DNA of 64,000 nucleotides from Uranotaenia lowii (lineage: Eukaryota > Arthropoda > Insecta > Diptera > Culicidae): contig NC_073692.1 of NCBI RefSeq assembly GCF_029784155.1, positions 232,828,503 to 232,892,502 on the forward strand, written 5' to 3'. The notes under the pieces were generated by a model that was not told the DNA's origin, ran no database searches, and saw only the letters and a list, made by a program, of their open reading frames with translations. This document shows, piece by piece, positions 22,531 to 33,329 of the stretch. Numbering within the stretch: position 1 is the first letter of the stretch; each line of letters opens with the position of its first letter. Both the position numbers and the translations under genes were made by a program.

Positions 22531-23020
22531 ACTTTCAGCTGTTTCCAACCGACCTGAAAAGGCCAGCAAAAAACTCGTAAACAATTCTCCACCCCAACCA
22601 GCTGGTTGATTTGCTGGTGTTGGGTGCCTTTTTCCGAGGAAATTTTCCGGGCCAGTTTCTTGAGCACTTTCCTCCTCTACACAAATCTCGTAAAAGTCGA
22701 CATCTGTCGAAGTCCTGCCACGAAAAGACTGAGAGATGGAACCTCCGGATGGGGCAGATTCCGGACCAATAAACCGCTGCCAGCTGCAGGGAAGGCCAAA
22801 CGAAATTCAAAGATAATTGGACTGTCGTCTTGGGTTTGTTTCGGGTTTTTCGGTGACATATCGGCCGCAGTTGCCAGTTGCCTTGGCCTTTCGGTGTTGG
22901 TTTGTGTACATCGGCCAATGTTTGTGCGAGCAGTGAAAACGTGCCTCCCGCCCTCACTTGACTTTTGATTGTTTAAGTAAAATTTTACAGGCGGGGAGGG
23001 TCGTGGTTTCGGCACAAATT
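22530..23020. other. GC-richer island with overlapping open frames
   Basis: Three overlapping frames (two minus of 112 and 140 codons, one plus of 120 codons) stay open because the island is GC-richer. None resembles a known domain. The reading AVASCLGLSVLVCVHRPMFV on the plus strand is hydrophobic, but no start context or splice structure supports it. It could be a host exon or 5' region. Confidence 0.3.
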
Positions 23021-23734
23021 GAAACCGAAAACTGTAACAGATTGTTCAGGAAACGTGGCAGTACTAGCTGCATAGTCACTGGTTATTTTAGAATTTTGAA
23101 ATGAGTTGTAAAAACTATTGCTTTATCAATTCTGGAGTTCATGGAATACAATATTACGTATATATGTTCATGAGATACCTATACAACTTAATTTACGTAG
23201 AGTTGAAAAAAGAAACTACTTACATATTTTTATATGTGAAAAACTTGAAATAGAATTTTTAATCCAAAAAAAAAACTCCATCGAATAAATGTCGATACTT
23301 TTGAATTTAAAAACTAACACCTGAAAGATGACTTCTGGAAGCCGGTAGAAACAGAATCTTCAAAGCGAAAAATACGTTCTAGCAGGGAAGTGCATCTGTT
23401 CATCTATAGGATTTCAGCTAGTAAAATATACAACTGTTATTCGCGAGTTGGGGAAATTGACTCACGTGCGATTTTTCCCTTAGTTCTCTCTCCCTGCACT
23501 ATCTTATCTTATCAGGTGGAAGTTTCTTGGGCCAATTACTATCTACCATTTCATAGTAGTTGGCTTGTGCCAAACAGAATTTGGTTTATGATGATAATGC
23601 TTCTAACATAGTCAAATCGCTCTTTTTCACCATCTTTTATTTCTTCAACTTCCTTTCCGTCTATAAAATTTCATAATCTTAAAATGTTCTTACTAAAAAG
23701 GACATCATTTCCACCGATAAGGCTGATATATTAA

Positions 23735-23951
23735 CACGTTCGTCGCCACGGCACCCATATTCGGGTGATGGGTGTAATTCCCGGGGGCCCCTTTCACATC
23801 AAAAAGCGTGTGACGCTCTCTTAGTTTAGTTTACCGCTCAGCTTCGCCACACTTTTCAAATATGGGAGTTCTCCCTCTTTGCTTTCCCTCTCTGAAAATT
23901 TCTTTGGGCCCGGCTAGTAAAACTACCAAAATGAGCGTGGCGACGAACGTG
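23735..23951 (+). mobile_element. piggyBac-like miniature element
   Basis: Perfect inverted ends CACGTTCGTCGCCACG and CGTGGCGACGAACGTG lie 217 bp apart. The left flank is TTAA (23731-23734) and the right flank TTGA (23952-23955), one change from TTAA, the piggyBac target. No coding capacity. The superfamily is inferred from target and size. Confidence 0.7.
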
Positions 23952-24162
23952 TTGAGTAATTGAAAAGAATTTCAAAGAAAATATACGATAAAAAATAAGA
24001 AAATGGTTTCAAAATAATCTAATTTATAGAGTTTTGTAAATCGCTCGGCCTCTATAATTCGTCACAAATTTGCGACTGCGAACGGGAAACCGATTTGCAA
24101 GAATTAGTGATAGATCGGTTCACTTTTACTCATTCATGCTGGCCATTGGCCACAGCCGGTAC

Positions 24163-24268
24163 CGCGAAAAATCAGTTTAGCTCCGATTTCAACTTCCAAC
24201 CGGTCAAGTGAAAGGCTTTGACTTATAGGTAACGAAAATTTTCAACGTGAGTTCGCTAGACCAAGCTA
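24163..24268 (-). repeat. Single reversed unit of the 119-bp tandem repeat
   Basis: The reverse complement contains AAGTTGAAATCGGAGCTAAA, CCTTTCACTTGACCGGT and GTAGCTTGGTCTAGCGA, matching units of the arrays at 26150-26660 and 39719-40205. It lies directly left of the TIR element at 24272 and faces the opposite way to the array on the other side. Confidence 0.65.
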
Positions 24269-24592
24269 CTAGGGGGGCATCCATAAATTACGTAACGCTC
24301 CTAGGGGGGTGAGGGAGTAAGCTCGAGTGTTACTAATTGTGACATAGGGGAGGGGGGGAGGTATGCTCATCGTTGCGTAACGATTTTTTCTTACAAATTT
24401 CAGTTTCATCGCAGCTATTTTGATGTCATGCAATTTTAGCAGAATGATAAGCAAACCAAAATCAGCTTATAAATTGTGAGCTTCAACATGATTGAAACTG
24501 GATTGGAACCTTTTCTCTTTAAAGATTCATATTCCTTAAAATGTGCATTGAATATCCGTGAAATAACTGTTGGAAAATCGAATATTAGGTAC

Positions 24593-25589
24593 CTACCTAC
24601 CTAACCTAAGGGTCCAGCGCCGATTGACCGGCGCATAGGGCTGAGATAAAAGATCTCCACTGCTGGCGATCCGGAGCCAGCGTCTTCACTTGCTGCCAGC
24701 CAAGGTTCTCGTCAACTGTGCGGATTTCAGCGGCTAGACTTCGCCGCCACGAGCTTTTGGGCCTGCCTCTTCTTCGATGCCCATCTGGATTCCAGTCAAG
24801 CGCCTCTGCAAATCTCGTTTTCATCTCTTCGCAGCGTGTGCCCAATCCATCTCCACTTACGTTCCCGAATCTCGATTTCTAGCGCCTTTTGATGACACCG
24901 GCGATGTAGTTCAACGTTTGAGATCCAGTTGCCAGGCCACCAAGCGCGGATGATGTTCCGCAGGCAGCGATTCACAAAAACTTGCAGTTTTCGCGTCGTC
25001 ACCGCATATGTGCACCAAGTTTCACACCCGTACAGCAATACGGATTTGACGTTTGAGTTGAAGATTCGGATCTTAGTTCGTAGAGAGATCTGGCGTGACC
25101 GCCAGATGTTTCGGAGACTCGCAAACGCAAATCGGGCTTTTCTGATCCGGGTCTCGATGTCCTTCTTGGTCCCACCATCAGGCGTAATCTGGCTACCAAG
25201 ATACTGGAAGCACTCCACTGTCTCAACCTGTTGTCCAGCTAGCACGAAATTGGAACGATTTTCTGTATTGATTTCCATCGACTTGGTCTTTCCGACATTG
25301 ATTTTGAGACCTGCTGCCTTGGAGCTTTCGGTGAGGTCGTCGAGTTTGCTCTGCATGTCTTGTTGTGTTTGGGCGAGCAAAACAATATCGTCTGCCAGGT
25401 CAAGGTCGTTCAGTTGCTCCATGGTTGAAGGATTCCACGGCAATCCTCGGTTTGGTCTACAGTCAATCGATCCAGTCAAGATCTCATCCATTACGATGAG
25501 AAAAAGCAGCGGTGACAAAATACATCCTTGTCGCACTCCAGCAGTTACCGGGATTGGTTCGGACAAGACACCGATTATTAGACCGAGAC
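24593..25589 (-). mobile_element. 5'-truncated RTE-clade LINE copy with 11-bp target duplication
   Basis: ATATTAGGTAC is repeated exactly at 24582-24592 and 25590-25600. On the minus strand the copy enters in mid reverse transcriptase and runs to the 3' end, which has a short GGTAGGTAG tail. It is 997 bp long. It belongs to the same family as 28582-28705 and 53336-56900. Confidence 0.9.
24606..25589 (-). pseudogene. RTE-type reverse transcriptase, C-terminal part
   Basis: Minus-strand frames (268 codons, then a one-base shift near 24800) show VTAGVRQGCILSPLLFLIVM (motif B), LNDLDLADDIVLLAQ (catalytic ADD at about 25387-25398), VECFQYLGSQITPDGG, VLLYGCETW, KWRWIGHTLRR and HRRRGRPKSSWRRSL. This series is typical of RTE-clade LINEs. 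The first catalytic aspartate region and the endonuclease are absent because of 5' truncation, so it cannot be active. The overlapping plus-strand frame of 263 codons is an antisense shadow. Confidence 0.88.
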
Positions 25590-26051
25590 ATATTAGGTAC
25601 ACTTCCTATGAACTCAATTCAACCTTAATACGGGAAGTATTCTATTTTTTCTCTCAATTGATAAAAAAAATGCAATTTTGGTTGCGTAACAAGTTTTGCT
25701 CCTTGAACAAAATAAAATAAACAAGATAGATCATCAGTTAACAAGTACAGAGCAAATCGTTATAAGACATTCAATTTATTTTATTAGAGAATTATCATCA
25801 ATGAGTACTAAGAAGCGATATGGATAGATATTTTTTTCGTTATGAAGAACGTTAAAAAAATTATTTTAATTTTTTTTTTTACCATCGAAAATGAGTATTT
25901 AAAATTATTGAGGGGGGGGGGGGGGGGGTAGTTATTAGCGTTACGTAATTTTCAAAGGGGGGTACGTCGAAGCGTTACGATTTGTGACATACGGGGGGGA
26001 GGAGGTCAAAAAAGTGCAGTTTTGCGTTACGTAATTTATGGATGCCGCCTA

Positions 26052-26660
26052 GTGTCATTACTGGTAGAAATAATCTACTTGTACTAAGTTGAACAAGCTT
26101 GTATCAAGTAACTGCTTAAATAAATTCACATCAATTTCTACCCTTTTAATAATCAGGTCGCAAGTTGGAATCGAGCTAACCAAATTTCTGTCGGTTTTAA
26201 CTCTAATAGCTTGTACTAGCGGAGTTACGACACTATTTTTCGTCACCTACAAGTCAAACCCTTTCACTTGACCGGTCGAATGTTGAAATCTGAGCTAAAC
26301 TGATTTCTCGCGGTACTAATACTAGTAGCTTGTACTAGTGATCTCGCGAGACCATTTTTCGTCACCTACAAGTTAAACCCTTTCACTAGAGGGGTCGCAA
26401 GTTGAAATCGGAGCTTAACTAATTTCTCGCGGTACTAACACTAGAAGCTTGTTGTACTAGCGAACACGCGACACTATTTTTCGTCACCTACAAGTCAAAC
26501 CTGTTCACTAGAGGGGTCGCAAGCTTAAATCGGAGCTTAACTAATTTCTCGCGGTACTAGCACTAGTAGCTTCTACTAGCGATCTGCTAACACTAATTTT
26601 GTCACCTTCAAGCAAAACCCTTTTACTAGACTAGTCGCAAGTTACAATCGGAGATTAAAT
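26052..26660 (+). repeat. 119-bp tandem repeat, array 1 (about five units)
   Basis: Units start near 26156, 26272, 26393, 26514 and 26632, giving spacing of 116-121 bases. Each unit carries GGTCGCAAGTTGAAATCGGA, TTTCTCGCGGTACTAACACT, AGTAGCTTGTACTAGCGA and ATTTTTCGTCACCTACAAGT. The centre of the unit (ACTAGTAGCTTGTACTAG) is partly palindromic. The same unit forms array 2 at 39719-40205. Confidence 0.85.
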
Positions 26661-26733
26661 AAACGAAACAATCTATTGAATTAAACATACAAATCTGAAT
26701 GCAAAAAAGTTACCAATCTTCTCTTGGTACTAC

Positions 26734-28310
26734 TTGCGAGGAAGGGAGAACTTATCCTTAACGTTACACTTACCGATAAGTTTGAATCGGAATGCTAAAC
26801 TAATCGAGAGCAAATTTGTTAATGATGAGTATGAGTACAGTACACGGGTGGATAAAAATCTCCTTCACGGATGTTTTCATCGGCAAGTTCTAACGAAAGA
26901 TAACGATTTTTTTATTCCCTGGACAAGGTAGATATTTTGCCGGAAAAAAATCGCATGACCCATTGTCATCGGACGAAGACTCCGTCATTTGGATGAGAGC
27001 AGATGAAAACGAGAAAAACGAGAACAGTTTCAATTCAGCATGTTCTGATGTTTCTTGTCAGGAGGAATTTGAGCAAGAAATCGAAGAATTTGTGACACAA
27101 TCATTGATGACGGAATCAAATGAAAGTCAGTCAGTACCAAATAAAGTACACGAAACCGAATGTCTGGAAGGCGATCCTACATCGGCCGAAGCGTCTATGG
27201 ATTATGCTTCTTTGCTAGATAGGTGCAAAGAGCTCGAATCAACTTTTTGTCGACTGAAAGCAGAAAACAAAAAAATGACGGCTGCCAAAAAAAACTCGAA
27301 ATGGACAAAAAAAATTCAGAAAATCATGCTTTGAGATTATCAAAGGAGTTAATGACCATCAGAAAGTTCCAAAGACGTGCTTCACGCAGCATGATGATCA
27401 GAACAAAAGTCATTAGCAATGATTGTGAGAAGTTATTTATGGAAAGGCTATCAATTTTTAATTCACGATTTCTTCTATCATATCATTACGAAATCCGATG
27501 CTTAATCTATAACACTTTTTAATCATATAATTCCGAAATATGAGCAAGATAAAACTGATTATTGAGCTAATATGATTGGATTTGGATCTGATGATACTAA
27601 CGTTATTGTGGAGAAGCATCATTCCGTTGCTTCAAAAGTTTACAACATCCGTTCGGACATGCAATATCATGAAACGTGGTTGCCATAAATTCGCGCTTTG
27701 AGTATCATACGCTTGTTAGCACATACCTCAAGAAGTCCGCTAAAGAAAGCGTACCTGCTATTCCTAGCTTATATTACTGGTCATTAATAAAATAAATAGA
27801 CTTTTTCAATCTGAAACGCCAGAATAACGGCATATAATTTAATGGGTATCATCGATTTAGGTTTAGTGTCGTTCGAACGCAAAAATTTTGAAGACCCAGA
27901 AGAAATATATTTCGCGAGAGTTTTCTTTGGGTCGTATGAAACAAAATGCAAACAAACAGTTTTAGGATAAAAAAATACAGTCGCAACTTTTCTCCATTTA
28001 GAATATTTGTAGTCTATATGTAAAATACAAATTTAAAAGGAATTTTGACAACTTTTGCAGCAGTTTTCTGTACATTCTTAAGATGTTTCATACGGCGTGA
28101 TGAAAGCTCACGCGAAACATATAGGATCACTCTCAAAGTGGTACCTTACAGAGCAGTTGGAAAACAAACAGATCTCAATGGAAGATCAAAAAATACTTTT
28201 GTTTATCTTTTAGATTTTCACGTTTCTTTCTGTGATCAAATAAAAAAACGAATTGATTTCAACAGTCCAATTTATACCGAAAAAATGAATGAATCGTTCC
28301 ACTTCTAAAG
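26734..28310 (+). pseudogene. Decayed hAT-like transposase gene (tentative)
   Basis: Several plus-strand frames fit one broken gene. An acidic stretch (about 26960-27215) is followed by a coiled-coil (LLDRCKELESTFCRLKAENK), with a one-base shift near 27290 into HALRLSKELMTIRKFQ. Then IGFGSDDTNVIVEKHHSVAS with a shifted CHKFAL (about 27570-27700) resembles the GFxxDGxNxMxGxxNSVxSR…CxCHxxxL block of hAT-like transposases. IKKRIDFNSPIY (about 28238-28275) resembles a later conserved segment. Stops and shifts are many. The DGAN-like block is the best evidence; family assignment is uncertain. Confidence 0.4.
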
Positions 28311-28581
28311 GAATTTCCGAAAATGATCTCAAAAGATCAATATCAACAAGTAGACGAGTGAAGATTATTGGAAAACTTCAGTTTTGAAATGTTTTCTGTA
28401 ATGGAAAAAGCACCTACAACTATAACCCGGAACTAAAAAACAACTGTAACCGAATACAACTAATTATAGCTAGACAAAATTGCGAAGTCGGTTAACAGCG
28501 GATAATATGGAGGGTATCCTTGCTACAAAAGATTATGTGAGAATGCACACAGATGGTGGAAGAAGTCTTGTTTTAACCAAC

Positions 28582-28705
28582 CTACCTACCTAAGGGTCCG
28601 GCGCCGATTGACCGACGCATAGGGCTGAGATAAAAGATCTCCACTGCTGGCGATCCGGAGCCAGCGTCTTCACTTGCTGCCAGCCAAAGTTCTCGTCAAC
28701 TGTGC
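28582..28705 (-). mobile_element. 124-bp RTE LINE stub with 10-bp target duplication
   Basis: The sequence from CTACCTACCTAAGGGTCCGG to CTCGTCAACTGTGC is the extreme 3' end of the RTE family at 24593-25589. TTTAACCAAC is duplicated exactly at 28572-28581 and 28706-28715. It is an extreme 5' truncation, which shows how short LINE insertions in this genome can be. Confidence 0.92.
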
Positions 28706-29239
28706 TTTAACCAACACAGCCAAAAAGTGCTTTACACAAGAAGTTTATTACACAAGGTTAAGGGAATTTGAAAAATTTCATGGCAAAACAAAACCCGCAT
28801 AAATGAGGATTGTAACCAAATGTTTTCTGGAACAGTCAAACGACGATTTGATGAAGCGTGAAAAAACTTTTAACAAACGTTAATTGAAAATGTAAAATAC
28901 ATTACCTAAATCTTGAATTCCAAATTGACAGTATTTTAAATATGTTGTTAGGTTATGTAATTGTTAAAAACTGTTAGAACAGTTGTATGGGAGAACTGTT
29001 CTACAAACAGTTTAGATAACATCCAAAAATCGCTCACTGAAACATATTAAGAGCATCAAACTGTTATTGTAAAAGTTATTCTTAAAGTACTCTTGTAACT
29101 CAACATTTACAGTAACAGTTATGATACGATTTGACGAAACGTACTTCCAACGTTATGCACACGGTTTTTGGAATCGTACGTGAATGACACACATACATGC
29201 AATGGAATTTTTGATGGGGATTCGGATTTCGAAATAATT

Positions 29240-29940
29240 AATAATTGAAAATGTTTTATACTTTCTTTATTCAATTGATTTCAACTTACATTTTCTAATA
29301 ATCCGAATGAATCTGGTGATTAATACAATAGCTACCAGGTTAGGTGAGACAATATCCGTCATTCTCACTGCAGGGTTTCGGACCGATACATTTCCAGGCT
29401 ATGTACAAGTTCCTCTCCGACAATCGATCTGGTCAAATAACGACCCTGGGGATTCTGGACATTCGATTGGTGTGTACATTTTATTTGTCCGGTTCTGATT
29501 CCCACAATCGATAAACTTTCGAAACAGGCTAGCAACCATAACCTGAAAGCAAAAGAAAAAAAGTTCTCAATATTTTCTTCTAATTGAACTATAGTTTTGA
29601 CCACCTAGTTTTGCATAAATATCTCAAGAATAATGAATTTTGTGACCTACCTGTAACAAGCAACCGTCCTACGGTACTGAGTCGGCCGTCGCGATGCTAA
29701 ATTTTTTCCGGACATCTTCGTTGCCGTACTGAAAGTTGCTGCGGATGTTACGATGATTTCCGTCACCTTCCGGTTCGCCGTTGCCGTTGATGGTCAAAGC
29801 CAACTCGAAGCTAGCGTTCCACTTCCAAACCTCCGAGACTCGCTCTCTAAATTTTGTTTTTCGCTGTAGAATTTCCGACGAGAAGCAGAATTCACCACCA
29901 AAAAACAAATGACAAAGCGGAAAACAGTCAAGGCTGCCAG
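29240..29940 (-). other. Candidate host transcription unit, two exons
   Basis: On the minus strand, an exon ending CTTGTTACAG is followed by the donor GTAGGTCAC (29650), a 108-bp intron, a polypyrimidine tract with CTTTTGCTTTCAG (acceptor AG at 29543-29544), a second exon and an AATAAA signal at 29266-29271. Small introns of this size are normal in flies and mosquitoes. Base composition is higher in GC than in the flanks. No transposon end or domain was recognised, so this is the best candidate in the window for an ordinary gene. Confidence 0.4.
29365..29715 (-). CDS. Hypothetical 80-residue protein, spliced (29715-29651 joined to 29542-29365)
   Basis: Starting at the ATG at 29715 (context AAGATGT), the exon reads MSGKNLASRRPTQYRRTVAC. 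Across the intron (29543-29650) the frame stays open through LWLLACFESLSIVG and ends with MYRSETLQ and a stop at 29365. The total is 243 coding bases. There is a basic N-terminus and one hydrophobic stretch. An alternative use of exon 2, starting at its own ATG, gives a 44-residue Cys-containing peptide (MVASLFRKFIDCGNQNRT…) that also stays open. I do not recognise either product. The splice signals are the main support. Confidence 0.3.
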
Positions 29941-29959
29941 TTTGACCGATTTTTGAATT

Positions 29960-31490
29960 TTTTGAAACAAAAAAGATTATGGAAAAATGTTATTTTTTTT
30001 TTTCAAATTATAATTCAATATCTTAAGATAATTAAGATAATTACTGCCCGGTTTTTGTTGTTGAATTTTTTGGACGTTTTTTCCCGTCCTTTGTTCGTAT
30101 ATGGAGCTTTTTTTTGTTTGTTTTTCTAGGATTTGAACACTCTCGTGTTATTCATCCCTTGTCATATCTAGAGCAAGCTTGCGCTAGAAATGTCAAAAAT
30201 TATTCATTATAAAAAAATTTGCCAAGAGTTTTTATAAAACTTGAAACTTCTGTCAATATCACCGGTAGAAGTGTCGAAGCTAATTGTTATTAAATAATTT
30301 TTTTTAAACTTAAATTCGAGACTATTTTTTTGTTATAACAGTGTTATAATCTATGATTTAATCTTATATTTCAATAAATTGAAAAATCTATTCAATGAAC
30401 TGAAATATCTGTACTATATATCGGTACTCCATGCTCTATTTCCAACTGGAGCGATGTTAAAAACATCGCGAAAAGCGATAATTAACCTATTTTAGTATAA
30501 TGTATGAGCATACCTTCAAGTTCCATTATTGTTTTTGAAACGCTACAGAGTCGTATCAGAATATAAAAATTATATAAGATATTTTTTTAAAAGTTCGTAC
30601 TGATTTTTTGTAAAACTGTCTGGCATCTCTGACCGGCGTTTCGCTCATTTTTGACATAAGCCATGGACGGTATGGTTTACGGTTCAAGATCATTTTTACG
30701 ATTACAGAAAAATTGAAGGAAATCGTTCGTACCATTGTATCACCTTTCCAGATACCATCACTTTTTCACATAAGGTTCATGTTTCGTTTTTATCGTTTAA
30801 ATTTGTCATCGAAGTAAAGTTTGATAGAACAGCTACGTTTACAGAGAGAATCACTTTTTCTGAAGCAGTTGAGGAATCGTATAGACCGTTTGAGATATAG
30901 TTTTTTAGTATGCGGGAAGGTATTCCTTTTTAATTGCGGTACGTTTATAAATTTAAGTTCGTGGATCATTAATTTACAATCAGTATTATCATATCATATT
31001 CTGAAGACAATGAATGTTTTGAAGGCAATCTATTTATCTAAATAGTGAATTTTGATAAAATGTAAAAAAGCAATAAGGTTAACCTTCAAATTTTAAATAC
31101 AAGCAAATACACGACGTGAAAATAGAATTTAATCGAACTTGAATGTCAAGTGAATTAGTTCTAAGGGATCAAATGTTATGTAAATATTATACACAAAACA
31201 CGAATTTCATCTCACAGTATTTCACACCACATACAAAACAAAAACGAAAATAAATTACCATCACTGAACACTAACACTATTACAATTAAGAGCGAGAAAA
31301 ATCGGACGTGAGAGGGAACAGTGAATTCGAACTCTAGCTTATAAGTGACTTGTATTTACTTACTTCAATAAAGGTCACTTTTATTATTACTTGGTCTTCG
31401 GATAAGGAATTACCATACAGACAAATGTCTTAAAAAACAAGGTTACTTGTTTACGAATATACAAGATATACAAGATCGTGATCCATTTAT
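29960..31490. other. Unassigned AT-rich sequence
   Basis: No recognisable coding region or element termini. Frames are short and AT-driven. Around 30630-30700 the sequence is slightly GC-richer but shows no motif. Confidence 0.35.
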
Positions 31491-31499
31491 TTTCGTGAA

Positions 31500-32430
31500 A
31501 GCGCAGCGATTTGAGAGATACGATTTGATCCACTCGAGCTACCAGTCGGTCCAACTTTCTGAAAAGTAAATCGTGCGGACTCGATCGAAATCTTTTGCAA
31601 AATCGATATAAATCGAATCCACTTGATAACCTTTTTCCAGGCTATTGCTGATTGAGCTTACGTAGCACATTAAGTTGCTGACAGTTTACCTCTTCTTCAC
31701 AAAGCCATGCTGTGATTCGGATATGAAAATTTTAACGGGGGCATACAGTCTTTCTTGCAACAAAGCTTCGTATACTTTGGAGATAGAATTCAAAATTGAG
31801 ATGGGACGGTAATTTTCAACTTTGTGCGCATTTCCTGATTTGTATATTGGAGAAATAGCCGCGATTTTCTACGCGTTAGGGAACGATCGTTCATTAAGTG
31901 ACTGATTTAGAACACAGCAAATCGGACCAGCTAGGGATGTAGCACAATATTTTAAAATCGATGGCGGTATACAGTCAGGACCTGAACCTTTAGTTGGATC
32001 ATCAGCGGACAACTTTTCGTAAACATCTTGTTCAGAGAAGCGCGGTAAGGGCAAATTAATGTCATAGGAAGGCAAAGAGTCTAGGTAGTTGTTGTCAATG
32101 GCATACATCAACAGAGCAGTACACACTTCGGAAATAGTCTGCAAACATATAAGCCGACTCGGTTGGACTATTAACAGTGACACCTTTAAAGTTCACATCT
32201 GCAGGTATGATGGCGTTACGCTTCTTGTTGTTAAAATGCTTCCAAAATGATGAGGGATCATTTTTGAGGTTTTGCTGGAGGAGACACAAGATGTGTTGGC
32301 GGTAAAGCACGTTGTTCAGATTTTTAAATTCACGTTTCAGGAGTCTTAGGTGACATCTACAGTTTTCAGAACGATACCGATAAAAACGTTTTCGGGCCTT
32401 TCGTAGCTGATTACGTAATCTTCACCTAAC
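31500..32430 (-). pseudogene. Jockey/CR1-like LINE fragment (linker plus N-terminal RT)
   Basis: Minus-strand frames give RNQLRKARKRFYRYR, DPSSFWKHFNNKKR, KGSGPDCIPPSILKYCATSL, ISPIYKSGNAHKVENYRPIS, ISESQHGFVKKR and QVDSIYIDFAKDFDRV (motif A, first catalytic D). The sequence breaks off shortly after motif A at about 31510, so motif B and YADD are absent. Stops occur near 31880 and 31700. It is related to the LINE at 1775-4340 but is a different lineage (ISPIYKSGN versus VTPIHKSGN). Confidence 0.8.
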
Positions 32431-32599
32431 TCGCTAGAAACAGACGTGTTTTGCCACCGAAAACTCGTTTCGGTCTCGGCCTCTGATTTCGCTCCTGTAT
32501 CGCTGATCAAGTTAGTGACCAACGCATAAACACCAATTACAGTAGTGACTGGTTTTGTTCAAATTAAATTTTAGATTTTTTCCCATAGTAAAATAAAAT

Positions 32600-33090
32600 G
32601 TTTTTAAGAAAAAGCTTAAGGGTTCTGCATACTTTTAGGGGTAAAAAATATTACAAAATAATCTATAAGCTGAAATCATAAAAATTAATGTTTGGATGGA
32701 TGAAATTTTGATATTACCAATACCAAAAATTGATGATTTAAATTTAAAATTGAAATATTTTTACACCAACTGTGTTGGTGAAATATTTATAAAGCAATAT
32801 TAAGTTTGTAGGTGATATCATTAAGCCAATTCGCCATACCGGGTTAATTTTTGTACGGCATCGAAAAATGTAAAAAAAAAAATGTACATACATTGCTCGA
32901 ATTTGCAAATTTTCTATGAGAATCAAAAATTTTATAAAACTATCTCACAAAGTGAGAATTTATATCATCATCCTTTTGTTATCATTAAATTATAATTTTA
33001 TTACATTATATAAAAATAAAAATTGAATAAGTGTTGTGGTATACGAATGTTGCATCTAACCCTGCCGTTTCATGATGCCCCGTTTGACGG
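32600..33090 (-). mobile_element. Miniature TA-target element, family A, copy 3 (partial)
   Basis: It shares GGGGTAAAAAATATTACAAA, the GTAGGTGATATCATTAAGCC block and the right end CATGATGCCCCGTTTGACGG with copy 2 (7089-8000). TA follows at 33091-33092. The left terminus is missing. Confidence 0.75.
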
Positions 33091-33125
33091 TAGTATGAAT
33101 ATAAAATTTCAGTACTTTCAACTCA

Positions 33126-33323
33126 GGGCTTGTGATATAGCTCAGTTGGCAAGTCAATTGCTTCCTGAGCCGATGTTCGCGAGTTCGAGCCCAAGAGTAA
33201 ACATCGATCACAGTTGTGCCGAATGAGTTTTTTAATAAATGTCCGCCAACTGCAACGTTGATATAAAGTCGCTAATGCGCCATAAAAACTGGAAAACAAT
33301 TCTTATCGAAACAAAAAAAAAAA
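33126..33323 (+). mobile_element. tRNA-derived SINE, copy 2
   Basis: Box A TAGCTCAGTTGG at 33138-33149 and box B GTTCGAGCCC at 33183-33192 are intact. The remainder matches copy 1 (13475-13656), including CCGCCAACTGCAACGTTGAT and CTTATCGAAAC, followed by an A11 tail. The flanking duplication could not be read with confidence. Confidence 0.88.
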
Positions 33324-33329
33324 GGTCGT

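Larger units (their letters stand above)
24272..26049 (+). mobile_element. TIR element with GGGGGGCATCCATAAATTACG ends
   Basis: The left end starts GGGGGGCATCCATAAATTAC and the right end is GTAATTTATGGATGCCGCC, inverted over at least 25 bases. TA flanks both sides (24270-24271 and 26050-26051). Subterminal repeats of AGTGTTACTAATTGTGACAT and GCGTTACGATTTGTGACATA face each other. A G17 run occurs at 25912-25928. Its own interior is non-coding; the coding sequence inside belongs to a later LINE insertion (24593-25589). Similar CATCCATAAATTACG ends are widespread in insects. Confidence 0.85.

Noticed and set aside
22535..23015. Gene in the GC-rich island
   Set aside because: Three overlapping frames on both strands are open because of composition; none has a domain, start context or splice partner that I can support.
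24929..25720. 263-codon plus-strand frame
   Set aside because: It is antisense to the RTE reverse transcriptase, which has clear motifs on the minus strand.
29365..29604. Trypsin-inhibitor-like domain in exon 2 (CRRGTCT…PGNVSVRNPAV)
   Set aside because: The frame has a stop inside the supposed motif and the cysteine pattern does not fit the family.
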